Positions 50,039 to 59,109 of a DNA stretch of 64,000 bases are shown here, one piece after another (the stretch's first letter is position 1; each line of letters opens with the position of its first letter). A program made the translations under genes and the position numbers. The notes below the pieces were generated by a model that had not been told where the DNA came from, ran no database searches, and saw nothing but the letters and a program-made list of their open reading frames with translations. This DNA comes from Lysobacter antibioticus (GTDB lineage Bacteria; Pseudomonadota; Gammaproteobacteria; Xanthomonadales; Xanthomonadaceae): NCBI RefSeq assembly GCF_001442535.1, contig NZ_CP013141.1, positions 3,543,028-3,607,027 of the forward strand, written 5' to 3'.

Positions 50039-51592
50039 ATGAATCCGATTTCCAGGCCTGACCTTCCTGGGGCGCCAGGCGGCACTTCAGTCTCATCCTG
50101 CGGCCCTTCCATTACATCTGCGCACAGCGGCTTCGCATCGGGAGAGCTGGCTTTTTCATCAGCGGCCGACCTGGCGCAGCTGATCCAGCGAAAACAAGTC
50201 AGCTCGTTCGAACTCACCCAGTACTACATCGAACGTATCGAGCAGTTCGATAAACTGTTGAATGCTGTCGTGGTGCGGGATTTCGAACGCGCACTGGAAG
50301 CGGCGAAGTCGGCCGATGCGTCTCTTGCTCGCGGACACCGATTGGGATCGCTGCACGGCGTCCCGATGACGATCAAGGAAGCCTTCGATGTTTCTGGATT
50401 GCCCACTACGTGGGGCGTGCCGGAGCAACGCGACAACCTCGCCCAGAACGACGCAACGGTTGTCGAACACCTGAAGGCAGCTGGCGCCCATTTCATGGGG
50501 AAAACGAACGTCGCGCTGCGACTCGCGGACTGGCAGAGCTACAACGACATTTACGGACCGACCAACAACCCCTGGAATAGGGAGAGGTCGCCGGGCGGAT
50601 CTTCCGGCGGGTCGGCCGCCGCGCTAGCGGCCGGTTTGACCGGCCTGGAATTTGCCTCCGATATCGCCGGGTCGATACGAAATCCGTCTCACTTCTGTGG
50701 CGTGTATGGACACAAGCCCACTTATGGCATCGTTCCAACGCTTGGCCACAATCCTCTCGGCGTCGTATCTGCGCCGGATCTGAATGTCGTCGGGCCAATG
50801 GGGCGAAGCGCGGAAGATTTGGAGCTGGCTCTGGATGTCGTTGCGGGCCCTGACCGGTTCCGGTCACCGGGCTGGAGACTGGTGCTTCCACCACCGAAGG
50901 CGCGCACTTTACGCGGCTTGCGCGTTGCGATTTGGCCGAAGGAAGAGTTCGTTCCTACCTCTGTCGAGATATCGGATCGCGTGCAGCAGGTCGGAGAAAT
51001 TCTGGCTCAGACGGGCGCGGTAATCTCCGATCGGGCGCGCCCTGAAATCTCTCCACGGCAAGCGCACAGCACCTATTTGAACCTGCTGGCGTCGACAGGA
51101 CTGGTCAACCTTCCCGATGAATACTATTCCGTTGCTCAAGCGGCGGCTGCACAGTTCGATGCGAACGATGATTCGCCGTTAGCGGTAGTTACGCGTGCCC
51201 GCGTACTGGATCATCGAAGCTGGTCCGATCACGATGAAGCGCGCACCAACTACCGACTACGCTGGCGCGCCTTCTTCGACGATTGGGATGTGGTGATCTG
51301 CCCGATTTCCGCAACCGCGGCCTACGGACACGATCATCGGCCCAAGCTGGAAAGAGTTCTCGCGGTCGACACGGTACCGACTTCGCATTACGAGCATTAC
51401 TTCTGGATAGGCCTTGCGACCCTCGCCTATTTGCCGAGCACTGCTTTTCCCTGCGGATTGTCGAACGATGGGCTGCCGATCGGCCTGCAGATCATCGGCC
51501 CGGAATATGGCGATCGGACCACCATTGAGGTGGCCCGACTGATCGCACAAGAGCTTGGCGGTTTTCAAGCACCGCCTGGTTTCGGGGCTTGA
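50039..51592 (+). CDS. Amidase, amidase-signature family
   Basis: A 517-residue serine hydrolase of the AS family that hydrolyses amide bonds. The Ser-cisSer-Lys triad is Lys113 (TIKEAF), cis-Ser189 in PGGSSGGS, and Ser212 (DIAGSIRNP). The more common motif D(T/S)GGS is changed to DIAGS. A TTG start at 50003 would add 12 residues; the ATG at 50039 is chosen. GC bias is lower than upstream genes. Substrate unknown. Confidence 0.92.
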   Translation: MNPISRPDLPGAPGGTSVSSCGPSITSAHSGFASGELAFSSAADLAQLIQRKQVSSFELTQYYIERIEQFDKLLNAVVVRDFERALEAAKSADASLARGHRLGSLHGVPMTIKEAFDVSGLPTTWGVPEQRDNLAQNDATVVEHLKAAGAHFMGKTNVALRLADWQSYNDIYGPTNNPWNRERSPGGSSGGSAAALAAGLTGLEFASDIAGSIRNPSHFCGVYGHKPTYGIVPTLGHNPLGVVSAPDLNVVGPMGRSAEDLELALDVVAGPDRFRSPGWRLVLPPPKARTLRGLRVAIWPKEEFVPTSVEISDRVQQVGEILAQTGAVISDRARPEISPRQAHSTYLNLLASTGLVNLPDEYYSVAQAAAAQFDANDDSPLAVVTRARVLDHRSWSDHDEARTNYRLRWRAFFDDWDVVICPISATAAYGHDHRPKLERVLAVDTVPTSHYEHYFWIGLATLAYLPSTAFPCGLSNDGLPIGLQIIGPEYGDRTTIEVARLIAQELGGFQAPPGFGA

Positions 51593-51883
51593 CGCCCACG
51601 GCCGAGCGTCTACATTTCCCCGGAAGCGAACACTCGCAGACCCAACGCGGCACTCCGACTGGCGCTGCAGCTCGCCACGCACAACTATTCGACGAAGTCA
51701 TCGGCACCGTGGCCAGACGCGACATCAATCGATAGTTTCCAACTACTTGCACTTACGCTCGCCACTGGCGACAGGGCAGAGACCGCAGCGCATACAGGGC
51801 ATCGTACGATTGCTCGGGCTGGACCGGGACGAATATCGCCTGCATCAGGTTTCTGCAACCAGGATTGGATGAGGGCCGCCGCG

Positions 51884-52276
51884 CTAGCGACTTTCTCGAA
51901 GTTGCAGCCGGTTGCCATCGGGATCCTGGAATACCGCAACGTATCCCCACGGATACTCAAGCACTCCTGTCTCGAACTGTACGCCGCGCGAGACCAGCGC
52001 CTCGAACGCACCCCGGCAATCGCGCGTCTCGATTGTGTACGCCGCCGGAATACGGCCTTGTACCGGATGGCCCTGTCCGGGCGTTCCCGGCCACAGGACC
52101 AGCAGGAAATCCTGATCCTTCACCCCAACGGCCAGGAATCGCGGGCTATCGGGTGTCGAGTTGTCCGCAGTCGGGTTGTCAGCCCGCTTCTTGAAGCCGA
52201 GGATGTTCGTGTAGAAGTCGAGGGCTCTGTCCTGGTCGCTGACGAACACCGTTGTGTATACGATTTTTTCTAGCAT
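51884..52276 (-). CDS. VOC family protein (glyoxalase/dioxygenase superfamily)
   Basis: A 130-residue single-domain vicinal-oxygen-chelate protein. It opens with the characteristic KIVYTTVFVSDQDRALDFYT and ends with VAVFQDPDGNRLQL, giving the likely metal or substrate-binding acidic end. Such proteins include glyoxalases and resistance proteins; the specific role is not clear. It is divergent from the sigma factor gene with 202 bases between them. Confidence 0.9.
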   Translation of the reverse strand: MLEKIVYTTVFVSDQDRALDFYTNILGFKKRADNPTADNSTPDSPRFLAVGVKDQDFLLVLWPGTPGQGHPVQGRIPAAYTIETRDCRGAFEALVSRGVQFETGVLEYPWGYVAVFQDPDGNRLQLRESR

Positions 52277-52478
52277 TGTTCTTTCTCCTTCGTTCGCGAT
52301 GGCATCGGTTTGTTTGCTCGTGCCGAGCCGTCAAAGGCGTGGCACCCATAAGACACGCGGCGAGCTAGGGATGTGACGAATCGATGGCTCGTCACATCTT
52401 CGGCGACGCCTGCCGTCACATCAGTCGTGCGTCGCGGGTCTTACATGCATGGCACCGCACAGCAGAGGAACGTGAGCG

Positions 52479-53333
52479 ATGGATAAGCACGAATGGCTTG
52501 GGGAAAGATTCGAGGAGCAGCGGCCCCGTCTGCGGGCCGTCGCATACCGCATGCTTGGCTCGCTGAGCGAGGCCGAGGATGCTGTCCAAGAAGCTTGGCT
52601 CCGGCTCAGCGAAACAGCCTACCGAGAGGTCGACGATCTTCGCGCGTGGTTGACGACCGTCGTCGCACGCATCTCGCTGAACATTCTCCGCTCGCGCAAG
52701 ACGCGAGGCGAGACCCACTTACCGGATCTGATCATCGACCGCGCCGATGGAGCGAGTCCTGAGCACGGGGTACTGCTGGCGGACGGTATCGGCCTTGCAT
52801 TGCTGGTGGTGCTCGAGACCCTCGCACCGGCGGAGCGCGTTGCTTTTGTGCTGCACGACATCTTCGACATGCCATTCGAGGAAATCGCACCGATCGTCGA
52901 GCGTACCCCCGCTGCAGCTCGCCAACTTGCCAGCCGCGGACGCCGCCGGCTCCAGGCGAGGAACGCCGCTCCCGATGCCGACATGCGGCTTCAACGAAAC
53001 CTTGTCGACGCCTTCATCGCGGCTGCGCAAGACGGCGACTTCCGCAGGCTTGTCGCCATCCTCGACCCGGAGGTACTTCTTCGAGCCGACGTTGCGTCCA
53101 CCGAGGTACGCGGTGCGGAGCAAGTGGCTCGCCAAGCGCAGACTTTCTCGCGCCTTGGCCTGCTCAGGTGCCCGGTGCTCGTCAATGGCGCCGCAGGCCT
53201 CGTCGCCATGCTCGAAGGAAAGCCGTTCGCGATCATGGCTTTCACCGTCAGCGGCGGGAAGATTACCGAGATCAACATCGTGCGTGACCCTGAGCGGCTC
53301 AACCAACTGGATCTGACCGTCCTGGAGGGTTAG
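52479..53333 (+). CDS. ECF41-like RNA polymerase sigma factor with SnoaL-type C-terminal domain
   Basis: A 284-residue sigma factor. Region 2 (AYRMLGSLSEAEDAVQEAWLR) and region 4 (LVVLETLAPAERVAFVLHDIF) are followed by a third domain of about 100 residues resembling SnoaL/NTF2-like folds. DPERL near the end resembles the NPDKL motif of group 41. This domain is thought to regulate the sigma factor in place of an anti-sigma factor. The likely target is the promoter of a neighbouring gene; the membrane protein gene follows 57 bases later. Confidence 0.9.
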   Translation: MDKHEWLGERFEEQRPRLRAVAYRMLGSLSEAEDAVQEAWLRLSETAYREVDDLRAWLTTVVARISLNILRSRKTRGETHLPDLIIDRADGASPEHGVLLADGIGLALLVVLETLAPAERVAFVLHDIFDMPFEEIAPIVERTPAAARQLASRGRRRLQARNAAPDADMRLQRNLVDAFIAAAQDGDFRRLVAILDPEVLLRADVASTEVRGAEQVARQAQTFSRLGLLRCPVLVNGAAGLVAMLEGKPFAIMAFTVSGGKITEINIVRDPERLNQLDLTVLEG

Positions 53334-53390
53334 CGCGGTCGCGTGTCGCGACGACGTCCATAACTGATTCTCGATAGTCAGGAGCAGTCG

Positions 53391-53795
53391 ATGCAGACGA
53401 TTTTGATCATAGTCTTGTCCTTGCACATTCTGGCCGCGGTGCTCTGGGCCGGGGGCACCTTCGTTCTCGCGCGCCTCCACGGCGTCGGCGGTCCGCGCTT
53501 GCGCGCGCCGATGTTTGGGGCCGCGATCGTCACCATTCTCACCGGCGGCTATCTCTGGCGCGTCGTGCACGGCGCGGCCTTCGGTGGGCCGGAAACGGTT
53601 CTCGCTTTCGGCATCGCCTGCGCCCTGTTGGCCTTCACTGTGCAGGTCGGCGTCGACGTGCGTACTCGCTGGCAACTCGCGCAAGGAACGTTACCAGAAG
53701 CGGTCGCGCAGACGCGCGCGACCCTGGTCGCCCGCCTAGCTGCCGGCCTGTTGGCGATCACTGTGATTTGCATGGCGGCGGCGCGCTATGCATGA
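53391..53795 (+). CDS. Small integral membrane protein (CopD/DUF2269-like)
   Basis: A 134-residue protein with four hydrophobic segments (about 3-24, 40-58, 66-84 and 109-131). LHILAAVLWAGGTFVL at the start matches the first helix of CopD/DUF2269-like proteins. Function is unknown. It follows the ECF41-like sigma factor and may be in the same transcript. Confidence 0.72.
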   Translation: MQTILIIVLSLHILAAVLWAGGTFVLARLHGVGGPRLRAPMFGAAIVTILTGGYLWRVVHGAAFGGPETVLAFGIACALLAFTVQVGVDVRTRWQLAQGTLPEAVAQTRATLVARLAAGLLAITVICMAAARYA

Positions 53796-54130
53796 GCCCG
53801 CAGCGGCGGTCGTCCGGCTTGCCGAGCAGGCCGGCTATGGCTCGACTTCACCCTCGACGCCTGGCTAGAACGCTAACTCGAAGCGTAGATGCAGTCGCGT
53901 ACATCCCTGGGCCTGGCCGCGACGAGCGACACGGCAATCCGAATGGCCGCTTTAGGCCGACGGCAACCTTGCTTGGGTGACGCACTTCTGGGACACCAGC
54001 GCGGTGGCGGCGCTGGATCGGGTGGTACTCAAGCTGCAAGCGTGGCGCATTCGCGGTTGCCTTCGATATCCGTTGCTGGCCCAAAGCCCGCCGCCCCTCC
54101 GGGTCGCAGTTCCTGCCAGCAACGAAACCC
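53796..54130. other. Gap without a recognised gene
   Basis: Open frames of 60-122 residues are present on both strands but are not convincing proteins. No repeat, tRNA or terminator was identified. Confidence 0.4.
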
Positions 54131-54784
54131 TCAGCCGGCTTGCGGCTTGGCGGCGTTGACCGCCCATTGGGCGGCGAAGGCACGCTGGTAGGCGGGCCGC
54201 GCTTCGCCGCGGGCAACGTAGGCGGCCAGGCGCGGGAATTCGTCCAGGATGCCCGACGGCCTCAATCTGAGGAGCACCGACACCATCATCAGGTCGCCCG
54301 CGCTGAACGCACCGTCCAGCCAGTCGGCATCGCCCAGACGGGTCGCAAGCTGCATCAGCCGATGGCGGATACGATCTTCGACCAGAGGCAGGCGCTCCTT
54401 GGCCCAGGGGCGGTCGCCTTCCTGGAACTTGGCGACGACCAGGTCGAGGATCGGCGGCTCCACGGTGTTGAGCGCGGCGAACATCCAGGCGATGGCCCGC
54501 GCCCGCGCATCGGCGTCGTCCGGCAACAGACCCGGATGGCTTTGCGCGAGATGCAGGACGATCGCGCCCGTTTCGAACAGGACGAGATCGCCTTCCTCGT
54601 AGGTGGGAATCTGGCCGAAGGGATGCAGACGCAGGTGCGCGGGCTCCTTCATCGCGGCGAACGAAACCAGGCGGGTCTCATAGGGTCGGCCCACTTCTTC
54701 CAGCGCCCAACGCACGCGCGTATCGCGCGCCAGCCCCTTGCCGCCGTCGGGCGACCGTTCAAAGGCGGTAATGATGATGGTCAT
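54131..54784 (-). CDS. Glutathione S-transferase family protein
   Basis: A 217-residue protein with an N-terminal thioredoxin-like domain (VRWALEEVGRPYETRLV, HPFGQIPTYEEGDLVLFETGAI) and an alpha-helical C-terminal domain with FSAGDLMMVSVLL. The cis-Pro and Glu-Thr in the glutathione site are in place. Probably cytosolic conjugation or detoxification; the substrate is unknown. Confidence 0.92.
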   Translation of the reverse strand: MTIIITAFERSPDGGKGLARDTRVRWALEEVGRPYETRLVSFAAMKEPAHLRLHPFGQIPTYEEGDLVLFETGAIVLHLAQSHPGLLPDDADARARAIAWMFAALNTVEPPILDLVVAKFQEGDRPWAKERLPLVEDRIRHRLMQLATRLGDADWLDGAFSAGDLMMVSVLLRLRPSGILDEFPRLAAYVARGEARPAYQRAFAAQWAVNAAKPQAG

Positions 54785-54890
54785 GGTGATGCGCTCCTGG
54801 TGAACTCCGGCTGCGGCTTGCCCGCTGCACCATTACGGCGAACGGCCGGACCGGAATTCGACCGATGTCGGCAGCATGCGCATGAGCGCG

Positions 54891-54916
54891 TGTCCGCTTC
54901 CGACCCAGAGCGGACA
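54891..54916. repeat. Inverted repeat TGTCCGCT-N10-AGCGGACA
   Basis: Perfect 8-bp arms. Related copies lie at 58143-58168 and 60964-60988, all in gaps of the 54-61 kb region. Nothing else was recognised in the gap at 54785-55055. Confidence 0.7.
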
Positions 54917-55055
54917 CGGCTGGAGTGGACCCGATTCGGTTTCACTCGGGGCAGGCATTCCGCCCGCCGTCGCGCAGAGGATACGCCGGCAACAGGCTAC
55001 CGCTTCGCGTCGCCCTGCACGCGAAGCGGTGAGTTGGAGAGCCGCCCTGCGGTGT

Positions 55056-55499
55056 CTACGGTTTGCGTTGACCGCTCCACGATTTGCTCACGATCATCCA
55101 TTTCCCGTCGATCTTCGACAACGCAAGATAATCCAGCCCCTTCCACGCGGGATAATCCAGCGTCAATTTGACGACCGCGGCGTGTTCGGTCACATCCACG
55201 ATTTCGTAGCTGCGTTTGCGCTGGGCCTCGTCGTCGGCCGGCTTGCCCTGGAATCCCTTCGCCCATTCTTCCGTGGTTTGGGTGACCACCTGGCCTCTGG
55301 AGGTCGAGTAGCCGAGCACCGCACCGTCTTTTCTGAGCACTTCGAAAGCCAGATTGGCGTCGCCGGTTTCGAAGGCGCGCATCATCTTTTTCATGGCTTG
55401 GTCCACCGCGTCATGCTCGCTGTTTCGCGCCATGACGGAGGTGGGAAGAACGAGGAGGAAAGCTAGTGCGAAAACGAACGACCGGATCGAGAGGTTCAT
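55056..55499 (-). CDS. Secreted NTF2/SnoaL-like protein
   Basis: A 147-residue protein with a signal peptide (about 1-24, SVMA) followed by an NTF2-like fold (DAVDQAMKKMMRAFETGDANLAFEVL ... WMIVSKSWS). This is the DUF4440/lumazine-binding group, whose members are mostly uncharacterised. It is separated by 79 bases from the upstream DJ-1/PfpI gene on the same strand and may share its transcript. Confidence 0.85.
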   Translation of the reverse strand: MNLSIRSFVFALAFLLVLPTSVMARNSEHDAVDQAMKKMMRAFETGDANLAFEVLRKDGAVLGYSTSRGQVVTQTTEEWAKGFQGKPADDEAQRKRSYEIVDVTEHAAVVKLTLDYPAWKGLDYLALSKIDGKWMIVSKSWSGQRKP

Positions 55500-55578
55500 G
55501 GTTGTCCTGAGAGGTATCGAGTGCGTGGAAGTCGTCCGACCTCGGCGACGGCGAGGCTCGGAAAGATCAGCGTTAAGA

Positions 55579-56511
55579 TCAGTTTTTCGCCGCGCCGCGG
55601 CCTGGCTGTCGATCGGCCAGTTTGCGAAGTACCTCGACCACGGCTTCCGCCACGGGCTTCGCGGACGCGTAGTTCTGGCCTGTCACCACCCTGCCGTCGA
55701 CTTCGGCGTAAGGCTGGTCGCCATCGAGCGCATGGAACGAGCCGCCGCGGGCTTCGACCGTTTTCCGGATCAGGAAAGGGAACTCCTTGAAGTAGGCAGC
55801 GCCCTGATCTTCGTGTTCTTCGGGAAAGCCGGTGATGCGTTTGCCTGCGACCAAGGCCTGGCCGTTGGAGAGCTTGAGGTTGACGATTCCAGCCGTGCCA
55901 TGACAGACGGCCGAGACCACCCCGCCGTTGCGCTCGTAAACATGCATGGCGATGTTCTGCAGGACCGGATGCTCCGGCACGCCGTAGATGGCATTGCTGC
56001 CCCCGACGTAGTACACGGCGCGGTATCGGGCCGGGTCGACCTGCGCGGGTTTGGCGGTGTTCCGCAGCCCGTCCATGATGCGCCCGTCCTTCAAACGGGG
56101 CTCCATATCCTTGCTGACATAACGGTCGAGGATCGGCACCGCCCCGCCGTCGGGCGAGACGAAGTCGACGGAATAGCCCGCGGCCTGGAACGTATCCCAC
56201 GCATGCACGACCTCGCCGAAGCTGATGCTGGCCGGCAGGGACGACGCCCCGTGGACCTTGCTGCTGGCGAGGATGAAGAGGATGCGCCCTTGGCTGCCAC
56301 GGGCGGGCTCCGGGAGGCCGGTCTTCGCGACGGACGGGGCCCTGCCCGTTCCCTCTGTGGGCACCACCGTCGGCGAACGGTCGACGACCGCCTGACCGGT
56401 GAGGGCCTGCCCGGTGGTGAAGGCATGGGCCGCCTGGGCGCTGGAAACGCCGCCCAGCGAGGCAGACAACATGAGTATCAAGACGCATGGGATGAAGCGA
56501 GGTAGGTGCAT
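55579..56511 (-). CDS. Exported DJ-1/PfpI (type 1 glutamine amidotransferase-like) protein
   Basis: A 310-residue protein. A signal peptide (1-27, SAQA) is unusual for DJ-1/PfpI proteins, which are mostly cytosolic. The domain from about residue 75 (RILFILASS) carries the nucleophile elbow AVCHGTAG with Cys203 and His204, and a conserved Glu100 (FGE). Members include Hsp31-like glyoxalases and chaperones. The ATG at 56511 is chosen because it precedes a complete signal peptide; a TTG at 56550 is possible. Confidence 0.87.
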   Translation of the reverse strand: MHLPRFIPCVLILMLSASLGGVSSAQAAHAFTTGQALTGQAVVDRSPTVVPTEGTGRAPSVAKTGLPEPARGSQGRILFILASSKVHGASSLPASISFGEVVHAWDTFQAAGYSVDFVSPDGGAVPILDRYVSKDMEPRLKDGRIMDGLRNTAKPAQVDPARYRAVYYVGGSNAIYGVPEHPVLQNIAMHVYERNGGVVSAVCHGTAGIVNLKLSNGQALVAGKRITGFPEEHEDQGAAYFKEFPFLIRKTVEARGGSFHALDGDQPYAEVDGRVVTGQNYASAKPVAEAVVEVLRKLADRQPGRGAAKN

Positions 56512-56581
56512 GAGCGCAAGCTCGCGGGGAGGAGCCTGCACACTACCCAATCGCTTTCAAATCAATGTCTTGCAATATGCT

Positions 56582-57619
56582 TCAGGAGTGCTGGAATCGA
56601 TTTTCGGAGTCGGCTTTGGTCGCGCGGAACGCCGCCGGCGTGACCCCCTCCAGCTTTTTGAATGCGCTGTGGAAGGTCGACATCGATTGGAAGCCTGCTT
56701 CTTCGGCGACGACCTCGAGCGGCTTCGGGGGGAGCTGCCGCAGCAGCGCCTTCGCCTCACCCACGCGCAGTTGCGCCAGGTACTGCTTGAAGGTGGTCTG
56801 GTTGTTGTCGTTCAGCAGCTGCGACAACCGGGTCTGCGGCACGCCGAGCCGGCGAGCCAGGCGAGGCAGCGTCAATGCGGGGTCCAGGTACAACCGCTCG
56901 CGCGTCATCAACTCGGCCAGGGCCTGCAGTTGCACGGCCGCCTCGGACTCCGGAATCCGGCGGTCTTGATAGGGCTCGATCGGGGCCTGACCGGACCGCA
57001 GGCGCAGGTAGATCAGAACGCTCGCCGCCAGGACGAAGGTAAACGACAGCGCGCCGACGATGTAGGAGGTGTAGCCGGAGGTGTAGTAGGCGATCCAGAT
57101 CAACCAGATGCCGCCCACCGCCCCCAGTAGCAACGGGCCGGATGGCGTCCCCGAAAGCCGCGTGCGATGCAGGTACACCTGCACGGTGGCAAGCAGGAGG
57201 TAGCCCAGCCACGAGTAGGTGATAACCGGTGCGACGACCTGTCGCCACAGCTCGATATGGCCGGCGTAGGGCAGGAACAGGTTCACGGCGGCGGCGAGGG
57301 CCAGCAGCCCGGCGATATGCCGACGGTCGGCCCGCCCGGGGCCGGGGCTATCGCCCTGGCTCGAGCGGACCAGAAAGAACAGGCAGGGCCCGATCATGAA
57401 ACAGGCGGTCAGGCCGAGTTGGAGAACGATCTTGGGAATCTCGGGCCAAAAATAGAAGGCGACCGATTTTCCGGTTCGCACGCTGACCGCCACGATCAGC
57501 AGCGATAGCCAACGCTGCGTGGGTTCGCCCTTGGCCCGCCACCACAGAAACGACGCCGCGCCGATGCCGTTGAAGGCGCCGAGCATGGCGAAGAAGAACA
57601 GGAAATGCTGGCTCAGCAT
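56582..57619 (-). CDS. AraC family regulator with an N-terminal membrane domain
   Basis: A 345-residue regulator. Residues 1-220 hold about seven hydrophobic segments (MLSQHFLFFFAMLGAF..., ending VLAASVLIYLRL). The C-terminal 100 residues are an AraC helix-turn-helix domain (LTLPRLARRLGVPQTRLSQLLND, AGFQSMSTFHSAFKKLEGVTP). Fusions of a seven-helix membrane sensor with an AraC domain imply regulation from the membrane. The downstream DJ-1 and NTF2-like genes on the same strand are plausible targets. Confidence 0.9.
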   Translation of the reverse strand: MLSQHFLFFFAMLGAFNGIGAASFLWWRAKGEPTQRWLSLLIVAVSVRTGKSVAFYFWPEIPKIVLQLGLTACFMIGPCLFFLVRSSQGDSPGPGRADRRHIAGLLALAAAVNLFLPYAGHIELWRQVVAPVITYSWLGYLLLATVQVYLHRTRLSGTPSGPLLLGAVGGIWLIWIAYYTSGYTSYIVGALSFTFVLAASVLIYLRLRSGQAPIEPYQDRRIPESEAAVQLQALAELMTRERLYLDPALTLPRLARRLGVPQTRLSQLLNDNNQTTFKQYLAQLRVGEAKALLRQLPPKPLEVVAEEAGFQSMSTFHSAFKKLEGVTPAAFRATKADSENRFQHS

Positions 57620-58142
57620 GATCGGCGCATCGAAAGATCGGTTGTTGTCGAGTTGCGACCGCACGGCGACGGCGACGCGCGCTTGCGGCGAACCGGCGGG
57701 AACATGCTTAGACCACCTCGATCCGGCGCCCGGCCGCCTGCGCCTCGACGAGGGTACGCAATGGTACACACTTGCTCATGTTCTTCCGGGGGGCCGGTCT
57801 GACAAAGCACCGCGGGCCGATACCCACCGCAGAGGCCGGTTCCTGCGCCTCGTCGCCGTAGCCCCTGAGCTCGTATGTCGGCCGGTCATGCCGGTGGGTG
57901 CGAATGAGTGCTGGACGCACGAGCGTCCGGATGCGGTCGTCGAACACGGCCGGACGAAGCAAGCGGCCTGGGCCTGCTCCTGGACTCGTGTCTGAGTCCG
58001 ACCGACAGGAGTGAATGCGCCAGGCAACCCGGTTCGATGTCGGTCAGGCCCGGATACTCCAGGGCCGTAGGCCGAGCCATCGGCCCAGCCTCTTCGCCGG
58101 GACACCAAAGCTTGGTACGGGGCTTCGCATCGACAGGGGCGA

Positions 58143-58168
58143 TGTCCGCTGCTGGCCGATAGCCGACA
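58143..58168. repeat. Inverted repeat TGTCCGCT-N10-AGCCGACA
   Basis: Close relative of the copies at 54891 and 60964, with one mismatch in the right arm. Centre GCTGGCCGAT is nearly the same as in the 60964 copy. Confidence 0.65.
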
Positions 58169-58215
58169 AACCGTTTCATTCCAGCGCCCACCGCACCGAC
58201 CGCAGCGGCGAACGA

Positions 58216-58240
58216 AAAGCCCCGCCAATCGCGGGGCTTT
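58216..58240 (-). terminator. Intrinsic terminator downstream of the RraA-like gene
   Basis: A 10-bp stem, AAAGCCCCGC/GCGGGGCTTT, with a 5-base loop, located 92 bases past the minus-strand stop. On the minus strand it ends in four T's. Confidence 0.75.
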
Positions 58241-58331
58241 CGATGACGGCTAGTCCATCAGCTCAACGCTGGCTCAGACAGCGCTGGGTGCCGGGTCGGC
58301 TCACCCGCCACCCAAGGGTCAAGTTCGAAAC

Positions 58332-59039
58332 TCACTCCTCGACTTCACCGCCAATAGCGCGCAAGTGTTGCCGGAACGTGAGCTTTCCGTGCGTATGCCG
58401 GGCGGCGAGGTACTCATCGAATCGAGACTGCTGCCGGAGTGTTGTACCCAATCGCATGCGTGCGGCCTGGCGGCGTTCGGTGTCGCGGATGGCGGCGGCC
58501 ACTTCGGCCACCTCCGCAGCGCGGTTGAGCGGGATGAACAGCACGCCGTCGCCGTCGCCCAACACGAAGTCTTCGATACCGACGGTATGCTGGCCGCATG
58601 TGGCGGACGCGAGCGCATCGGCGTCCTGCGCGTCCAGACGCTGTGGCCCGACCGGCAGCGCGCCCATGCTGAAGATCGGCAGACGGATCGCCCGCAGCTC
58701 GGCCGAGTCGCGATGCAAGCCCCAGATGACGATGCCCGACAGGTTCGCGCGGCTTACCTCCAGCGTGACCAGGTCACCAACACAGGCCTCGTCCTCACGG
58801 CCGCCGTTGTCGACCACCAGGACGTCGCCCGGTGTCGCCAGACCGATCGCCTCGAGGAATACGTCGACGCTGCCGTAGTGCCGCGCCGGCCGCACACGGC
58901 CGACCAGATGCGTGTCGCCCCACAGCGGGCGCATGCCGGCCGGCGCGCAGCGCACCGGGATGCCCAGCCGCATGCAGGCATCGGCTACGTGCGGGGTGGT
59001 GAGATCGAGATAGGTGCGCTGGAGCTGTACGGATTCCAT
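58332..59039 (-). CDS. RraA family protein (HMG aldolase/regulator of RNase-like)
   Basis: A 235-residue member of the RraA/dimethylmenaquinone methyltransferase-like family. The core TPHVADACMRLG, VVDNGGREDEACVGDLV and GIVIWGLHRDSAELRAIRLPIFS matches. Members are now known to be mainly class II aldolases or decarboxylases, others RNase E regulators. The C-terminal 60 residues form an extra tail. The activity here is unknown. The PaaI gene is 70 bases upstream on the same strand. Confidence 0.88.
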   Translation of the reverse strand: MESVQLQRTYLDLTTPHVADACMRLGIPVRCAPAGMRPLWGDTHLVGRVRPARHYGSVDVFLEAIGLATPGDVLVVDNGGREDEACVGDLVTLEVSRANLSGIVIWGLHRDSAELRAIRLPIFSMGALPVGPQRLDAQDADALASATCGQHTVGIEDFVLGDGDGVLFIPLNRAAEVAEVAAAIRDTERRQAARMRLGTTLRQQSRFDEYLAARHTHGKLTFRQHLRAIGGEVEE

Positions 59040-59109
59040 GGGGCGTTCCTTTGGGTATCGAGGATCGGTTGCGTCCGGTGCCGATCGGCATGACGGCGAC
59101 GCGCGTTCG

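Larger units (their letters stand above)
57620..58331. other. Long gap, possible gene remnants
   Basis: Over 700 bases between two minus-strand genes with no gene I can support. Short open frames near 57708-57962 (minus) read RTLVEAQAAGRRIEVV, which resembles protein-like sequence cut by stops, and may be a decayed gene. The gap also holds an inverted repeat and a terminator, listed separately. Confidence 0.4.
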
